The notes under the pieces: generated by a model | Seen by the model: the letters and a program-made list of their open reading frames with translations, nothing else | Database searches by the model: none | Told to the model about the DNA's origin: nothing | Program-made: the position numbers and the translations under genes | Shown here: positions 22,600-24,937 of the stretch, one piece after another | Position numbering within the stretch: the stretch's first letter is position 1 | How the letters are laid out: each line of letters opens with the position of its first letter | Source of the DNA: a virus | Length of the DNA stretch: 24,937 nt | Reading direction: 5' to 3' (one strand) | Virus record (IMG/VR): IMGVR_UViG_3300010151_000150 | Span: 1-24,937 of that record

Positions 22600-22839
22600 G
22601 TAAAGTACTTCTTGATCTACAGTCTCAGCAGTAACACCTTCTAACCACTTATTGATGTGCTTAGTTGTTGTTATGCTCCACTTAGTTGCTGTTCTGATGT
22701 AATCATAATTAGGCAACTTTGCAGCAACTGGTGTTTCATAACTGAAGAAAACTTCTGTGCCGTCATTGAGATTTAACTGGGTCTGATTAGCGGCAATTGG
22801 TGTCAGTTTCATTTGGATGAATCTGTTCTGTATGTTCAT
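22585..22839 (-). CDS. Conserved short phage protein, VFFSY/HINKWL type (84 aa)
   Basis: The product has the sequence MKLTPIAANQTQLNL from residue 10, then EVFFSYETPVAAKL, IRTATKWSITTTKHINKWL and a short tail. This pattern (a KLTPIA start, a FSYxTPVA motif, a TTTxHINKWL motif) belongs to a widespread family of short phage proteins, which I believe is Pfam DUF8033; the number is from memory. No function is established. Relatives often begin at the MKLTPIA methionine, so the true start may be residue 10 (22812). Neither ATG has a clear Shine-Dalgarno. Element copy B lies 5 nt before the upstream ATG, and the terminator overlaps the stop. Confidence 0.78.
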   Translation of the reverse strand: MNIQNRFIQMKLTPIAANQTQLNLNDGTEVFFSYETPVAAKLPNYDYIRTATKWSITTTKHINKWLEGVTAETVDQEVLYNLVG

Positions 22840-22844
22840 TACTA

Positions 22845-22870
22845 GGACACTTTACGCGACCCCCCTTGTT
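22845..22870 (-). promoter_or_regulatory. C/G-tract leader element, copy B
   Basis: On the minus strand it reads AACAAGGGGGG-TCGCG-TAAAGTGTCC and ends 5 nt before the ATG of the 84-aa gene. It has six G instead of seven but otherwise closely matches copy C (23725-23750). Confidence 0.65.
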
Positions 22871-23054
22871 ATTATCAACCCCTTCTAAGTTACTATAATT
22901 CCCCGAACAAAGCATACAAAGGTATCTATAATTCCTTTGAAGTCTACAAGGAGTTTATGTTAATTTATACTTCAAAAAATCGCGTTCGCATCTCGTTCTG
23001 TGAAAATTGCACTGATTCAATGTTATACTAGAAGATGTAATACTATAAGAATAA
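22871..23054. other. Intergenic gap with a possible 24-codon plus-strand ORF
   Basis: No convincing gene was found. The sequence CTATAATTCC occurs twice (around 22895-22904 and 22926-22935), each a -10-like word on the plus strand. A plus-strand frame at 22957-23031 (MLIYTSKNRVRISFCENCTD) is preceded by AAGGAG only 3 nt from its ATG. A minus-strand frame of 15 codons opposes it. Both are too short to call. Confidence 0.35.
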
Positions 23055-23318
23055 CTAACAACCTTCCGAAGAATGTACAAACCCTTCCTCTATATCTTCT
23101 TGCGTATCTTCACGTACCGTACTAATAAGATCTTCGTTTAATTTGATATTTGCATAATACGCAGTCTCCTCTACTTTGTTCTTAACTTGTTTAATTAATG
23201 GATTGTAATCCCATCGATTATGTAAATCACTGGCAATTAAATCTATCTCATCTAATGTTAACTTTGGATAGTTATTCTCTAGGTAATCTCTTAAATCGAA
23301 ACTGATAGTTTTAGTCAT
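23055..23318 (-). CDS. Hypothetical acidic protein (87 aa)
   Basis: The product starts MTKTISFDLRDYLENNYPKL and ends GFVHSSEGC. It appears helical: helices at about 9-16, 21-34 (LDEIDLIASDLHNRW) and 39-55. The C-terminal third is acidic (REDTQEDIEEG). I recognise no family. The ATG follows directly on the T run of a strong terminator (23319-23344), so there is no Shine-Dalgarno and almost no independent leader. Expression must come from readthrough or from a promoter inside the gene before it. Confidence 0.72.
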   Translation of the reverse strand: MTKTISFDLRDYLENNYPKLTLDEIDLIASDLHNRWDYNPLIKQVKNKVEETAYYANIKLNEDLISTVREDTQEDIEEGFVHSSEGC

Positions 23319-23344
23319 AAAAAAGAGGCAGGAACTCTACCTCT
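23319..23344 (-). terminator. Intrinsic terminator touching the next start codon
   Basis: On the minus strand AGAGGTAG pairs with CTGCCTCT (eight pairs, one G-U) around loop AGTTC and runs into five more T. The T run is followed at once by the ATG of the 87-aa gene. It lies 15 nt after the stop of the 62-aa gene at 23360. Confidence 0.88.
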
Positions 23345-23359
23345 ATTTAACAAGTTGTG

Positions 23360-23548
23360 TCAATGATCTGCATAGAGTTCTTGTTTCACATACTCTTGCA
23401 ATTCAACAAACCGTTTATCATTTAAGAGATAAACATACTCATCAATTAGTTCCTCTCTGATTGCCTTATCTTCTTGGATTAAGTAATCAAGATCATCACA
23501 TAATTGACGGCGTTGTTTGAGATTTTCATCTGATCTTTTAGTTACCAT
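23360..23548 (-). CDS. Hypothetical charged helical protein (62 aa)
   Basis: The product starts MVTKRSDENLKQRRQLCDDL and is rich in Glu, Asp, Lys and Arg with regular Leu/Tyr spacing, so it is probably one or two long helices (DDLDYLIQEDKAIREEL, then RFVELQEYVKQEL). AGGGAG lies 8 nt before the ATG. It overlaps the 53-aa gene upstream by 11 nt and is followed by a strong terminator. No motif or family is recognised. Confidence 0.72.
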   Translation of the reverse strand: MVTKRSDENLKQRRQLCDDLDYLIQEDKAIREELIDEYVYLLNDKRFVELQEYVKQELYADH

Positions 23549-23699
23549 TTGTATAACTCCCTAATACACATTCGCCATAACGAACTTCAGCATATCCATA
23601 TTCTTCCGAGAGATCTAAACATAACCCCCAACAATCGTCAAGGTTTATAAAAGAATTATTCTCAAAAGGTGCGGATGGACAATGAACTGAATATCGCAT
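23538..23699 (-). CDS. Hypothetical small protein (53 aa)
   Basis: The frame starts MRYSVHCPSAPFENNSFINL, continues DDCWGLCLDLSEEYGYAEV and ends GSYTNGN. Cysteines at 7, 23, 27 and 43 are notable in so short a protein. A helix at about 20-34 between two beta-like ends suggests a small alpha/beta fold. It overlaps the 62-aa gene downstream by 11 nt, in the style of this cluster. The ribosome site is weak. Element copy C lies 25 nt upstream of the ATG. No family is recognised. Confidence 0.65.
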   Translation of the reverse strand: MRYSVHCPSAPFENNSFINLDDCWGLCLDLSEEYGYAEVRYGECVLGSYTNGN

Positions 23700-23724
23700 A
23701 ATTTCAATCGTTAACTACACTATA

Positions 23725-23754
23725 GGGACACTTTAAGCGACCCCCCCTTGTATC
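23725..23754 (-). promoter_or_regulatory. C/G-tract leader element, copy C
   Basis: On the minus strand it reads ACAAGGGGGGG-TCGCT-TAAAGTGTCCC. It overlaps the last codons of the 76-aa gene (Gly-Gly-Val-Ala-stop) and ends 25 nt before the ATG of the 53-aa gene. Confidence 0.65.
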
Positions 23755-23963
23755 TCTTGCCGTTCATGCCATGCATAATAATTATCAGTTACTGACTGTA
23801 ATTCTGCAAAGACTCGTTCTATTTCAGGGGCAATATCTTCAGCATTTCCAGTATCATTTAGCTCTTGTACTTTCCATTCTAGGTAATAAAGAATAGTGCT
23901 AATCTCTCCTCCAGTTAGGTTTACTTTGTGAGTTGTAGTTTTGTAGGCAGTTTCAATGTCCAT
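23733..23963 (-). CDS. Hypothetical protein (76 aa)
   Basis: The product starts MDIETAYKTTTHKVNLTGGE and is mainly helical afterwards: EISTILYYLEWKVQELND at 20-37, then an acidic helix (APEIERVFAELQSV) and a last HERQEIQGGVA. GGAGGT lies 9 nt before the ATG, and the preceding gene's TAA directly precedes the ATG, so the start is well supported. Its last codons coincide with element copy C, so coding and regulatory sequence may be superimposed. A TGGEIS-x-x-LxxLE pattern is common in small phage proteins, but no function follows from it. Confidence 0.72.
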   Translation of the reverse strand: MDIETAYKTTTHKVNLTGGEISTILYYLEWKVQELNDTGNAEDIAPEIERVFAELQSVTDNYYAWHERQEIQGGVA

Positions 23964-24131
23964 TTAGTCAGTACCTCCAAAAGAAAGATCTTGGTCCTTA
24001 AATTGTTCTTTCAAACTATTACAATCTATTTCCTTATCATCTACATTACATGTTATCTTACTAGGGTCAAAATCATCACTATTAAACCAGAAATCAAACC
24101 AGTCTTTGGATGAGTCAGTAACAACTTTCAT
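23964..24131 (-). CDS. Hypothetical acidic small protein (55 aa)
   Basis: The frame starts MKVVTDSSKDWFDFWFNSDD and ends DLSFGGTD. It has many Asp and Phe/Trp residues (WFDFWF at 11-16) and a strongly negative charge, a composition sometimes found in DNA-mimic or protein-binding phage peptides, though that is only a possibility. It starts 5 nt after the stop of the zinc-ribbon gene and its stop touches the next ATG (TAAATG). No Shine-Dalgarno is seen. Its last codons hold the GGAGGT ribosome site of the next gene. Confidence 0.68.
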   Translation of the reverse strand: MKVVTDSSKDWFDFWFNSDDFDPSKITCNVDDKEIDCNSLKEQFKDQDLSFGGTD

Positions 24132-24136
24132 AATAA

Positions 24137-24520
24137 TTAAAAATGGGAGTGAATAGAATTAGGTGAATATTTGGCATCTAAAACTTGTCCATTATCTGCT
24201 ATTTCTCCTACACTATTCTTATCAATATAATACTTCACTTTAGGGTTGCATAGTGTTATTCTTTTGCTGAACTTACTAGGGTCTGATGATACCCACCAAT
24301 CTAATTTAGCAACCATTCTTTTACATTTTTGACACCCTAATGCACTCCAACTAAAGTGATATACTGTATGCTTATGATTACAATGTGGGCAAAATAGGTC
24401 TTTTCCATACTTACCTGCTCTTGCAGTTTTCTTTAATCTTGTTAAGTAAGAGGAAACAATCATTACCTCTTGATTTGTATTTTCACATACAAATCCTCTG
24501 TAATTAACTCTTCTTGTCAT
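24137..24520 (-). CDS. Zinc-ribbon protein (127 aa)
   Basis: Two CxxC knuckles at residues 44-47 (CPHC) and 63-66 (CQKC), separated by 15 residues including HKHTVYHFSWSALG, form a probable zinc ribbon. Basic residues surround it (RLKKTARAGKYGK before, KRMVAK after), which would suit nucleic acid contact. Family members of this size in phages are generally uncharacterised. AGGAGGT lies 8 nt before the ATG, inside the Gly-Gly codons at the end of the 79-aa gene, so the start is well supported. It probably acts in the cytoplasm, as a regulator or DNA/RNA-binding factor, by inference. Confidence 0.78.
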   Translation of the reverse strand: MTRRVNYRGFVCENTNQEVMIVSSYLTRLKKTARAGKYGKDLFCPHCNHKHTVYHFSWSALGCQKCKRMVAKLDWWVSSDPSKFSKRITLCNPKVKYYIDKNSVGEIADNGQVLDAKYSPNSIHSHF

Positions 24521-24522
24521 AA

Positions 24523-24762
24523 TTAGTTACCTCCTAAGAATGATGGACCATTAAGTATAATATCTCTTACATGTTCTCTATCTAATGTATCACCATCACC
24601 CCATGAATATTCAGGCATTGATGGATAAGTACACATCTGTAAGTATAACCAACTTGCCTCAAGTATCATTGGTTTAGTAATACCTTGGATAGGATATAAC
24701 CCATCTTTGGTATTATAAAATGACCACACATAGTCAATGAATTCTTGTAAGTTACTCATCAT
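24523..24762 (-). CDS. Hypothetical protein (79 aa)
   Basis: The product reads MMSNLQEFIDYVWSFYNTKD at the start, then LYPIQGITKPMILEASWLYL and ends GPSFLGGN. It is rich in aromatic residues and looks like a small helical protein with no membrane segment. AGGAGG lies 4 nt before the first ATG and 7 nt before the second, so the second Met (24759) is the better start. The Shine-Dalgarno overlaps the stop of the 54-aa gene, and the C-terminal Gly-Gly codons hold the ribosome site of the next gene. No family is recognised with confidence. Confidence 0.72.
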   Translation of the reverse strand: MMSNLQEFIDYVWSFYNTKDGLYPIQGITKPMILEASWLYLQMCTYPSMPEYSWGDGDTLDREHVRDIILNGPSFLGGN

Positions 24763-24770
24763 TTTACCTC

Positions 24771-24935
24771 CTAAAGATTGTGGTTTGAGTAATAAGCAAG
24801 GGCATTAACTTCCTCATATAACTTCTCAACAATTGCATCCCAATATTCAACGCCCTTGGTATCATCTTGGAGTTGATTATTACCCTTGATAACTTCAATA
24901 ATGGATAGGTAATCTTGGGGAGTTAGTTTACTCAT
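24771..24935 (-). CDS. Hypothetical small helical protein (54 aa)
   Basis: The frame starts MSKLTPQDYLSIIEVIKGNN, continues YWDAIVEKLYEEVNALAYY and ends SNHNL. It appears to be two helices joined by a polar turn, with a slight negative charge. Its ATG lies 2 nt from the end of the window, so the ribosome site cannot be seen and a longer N-terminus cannot be excluded. Its TAG overlaps the AGGAGG of the next gene. No function is recognised. Confidence 0.65.
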   Translation of the reverse strand: MSKLTPQDYLSIIEVIKGNNQLQDDTKGVEYWDAIVEKLYEEVNALAYYSNHNL

Positions 24936-24937
24936 TG

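Noticed and set aside
23725-23754. Programmed frameshift at the G7 tract at the end of the 76-aa gene
   Set aside because: The tract is within five codons of the stop, the shifted frames do not extend into a recognisable domain, and the same element occurs elsewhere outside a gene.

Overview
The window looks like part of a T4-like marine myovirus genome, most probably a cyanophage of Synechococcus or Prochlorococcus. The main evidence is a run of T4 baseplate-wedge homologues in T4 order (gp25, gp6, gp7, gp8, then a DUF4815 structural protein). Supporting evidence is the low GC content, the densely overlapping small genes, several short proteins I recognise in kind from cyanomyoviruses, and DnaA-box-like 9-mers of the cyanobacterial type. 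Almost every gene reads on the minus strand, so transcription runs from high to low coordinates.

Region 1 (1-18130) is a late structural operon with almost no gaps. gp25 and gp6 are of normal size. The gp7 homologue is enormous (4382 aa, against about 1030 aa in T4). The module that T4 gp7 carries near its C-terminus sits at the N-terminus here. It is followed by thousands of residues of beta-rich repeats, a YHYH domain and a LamG/concanavalin-like domain. gp8 also carries an insertion with the same G-x-G-Y repeat type. The last gene is cut by the window edge inside a perfect 18-bp tandem repeat coding for (Val-Ser-Asn)n. AATAAATA late-promoter-like sites precede gp25 and gp8.

Region 2 (18180-19912) holds a small ORF pair that may be one frameshifted gene, then a self-contained unit: a near-consensus sigma-70 promoter, a GT-A type glycosyltransferase, two small genes and a strong terminator. 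A small gene conserved in such phages follows upstream.

Region 3 (about 19913-21128) is mostly non-coding by the standard of this genome. It has two confident tiny genes, strong promoters on both strands, terminators and hairpins, a GC-only palindrome, repeated TAAGTAACACA words, and four cyanobacterial-type DnaA boxes (TTTTCCACA and variants) near an AT-rich stretch. It is the best candidate for a replication origin or early control region.

Region 4 (21129-24935) is a compact early-type cluster of about 16 small genes (45-127 aa), often overlapping by 1-8 nt, with intrinsic terminators inside it. A roughly 25-30 bp element containing a six- or seven-base C/G tract occurs three times in regions 3 and 4, each time just upstream of a small gene's start. 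Functions of nearly all these small genes are unknown. Eleven of the genes, ORFs and pseudogenes listed (20-59 aa) were found by reading short frames by hand.
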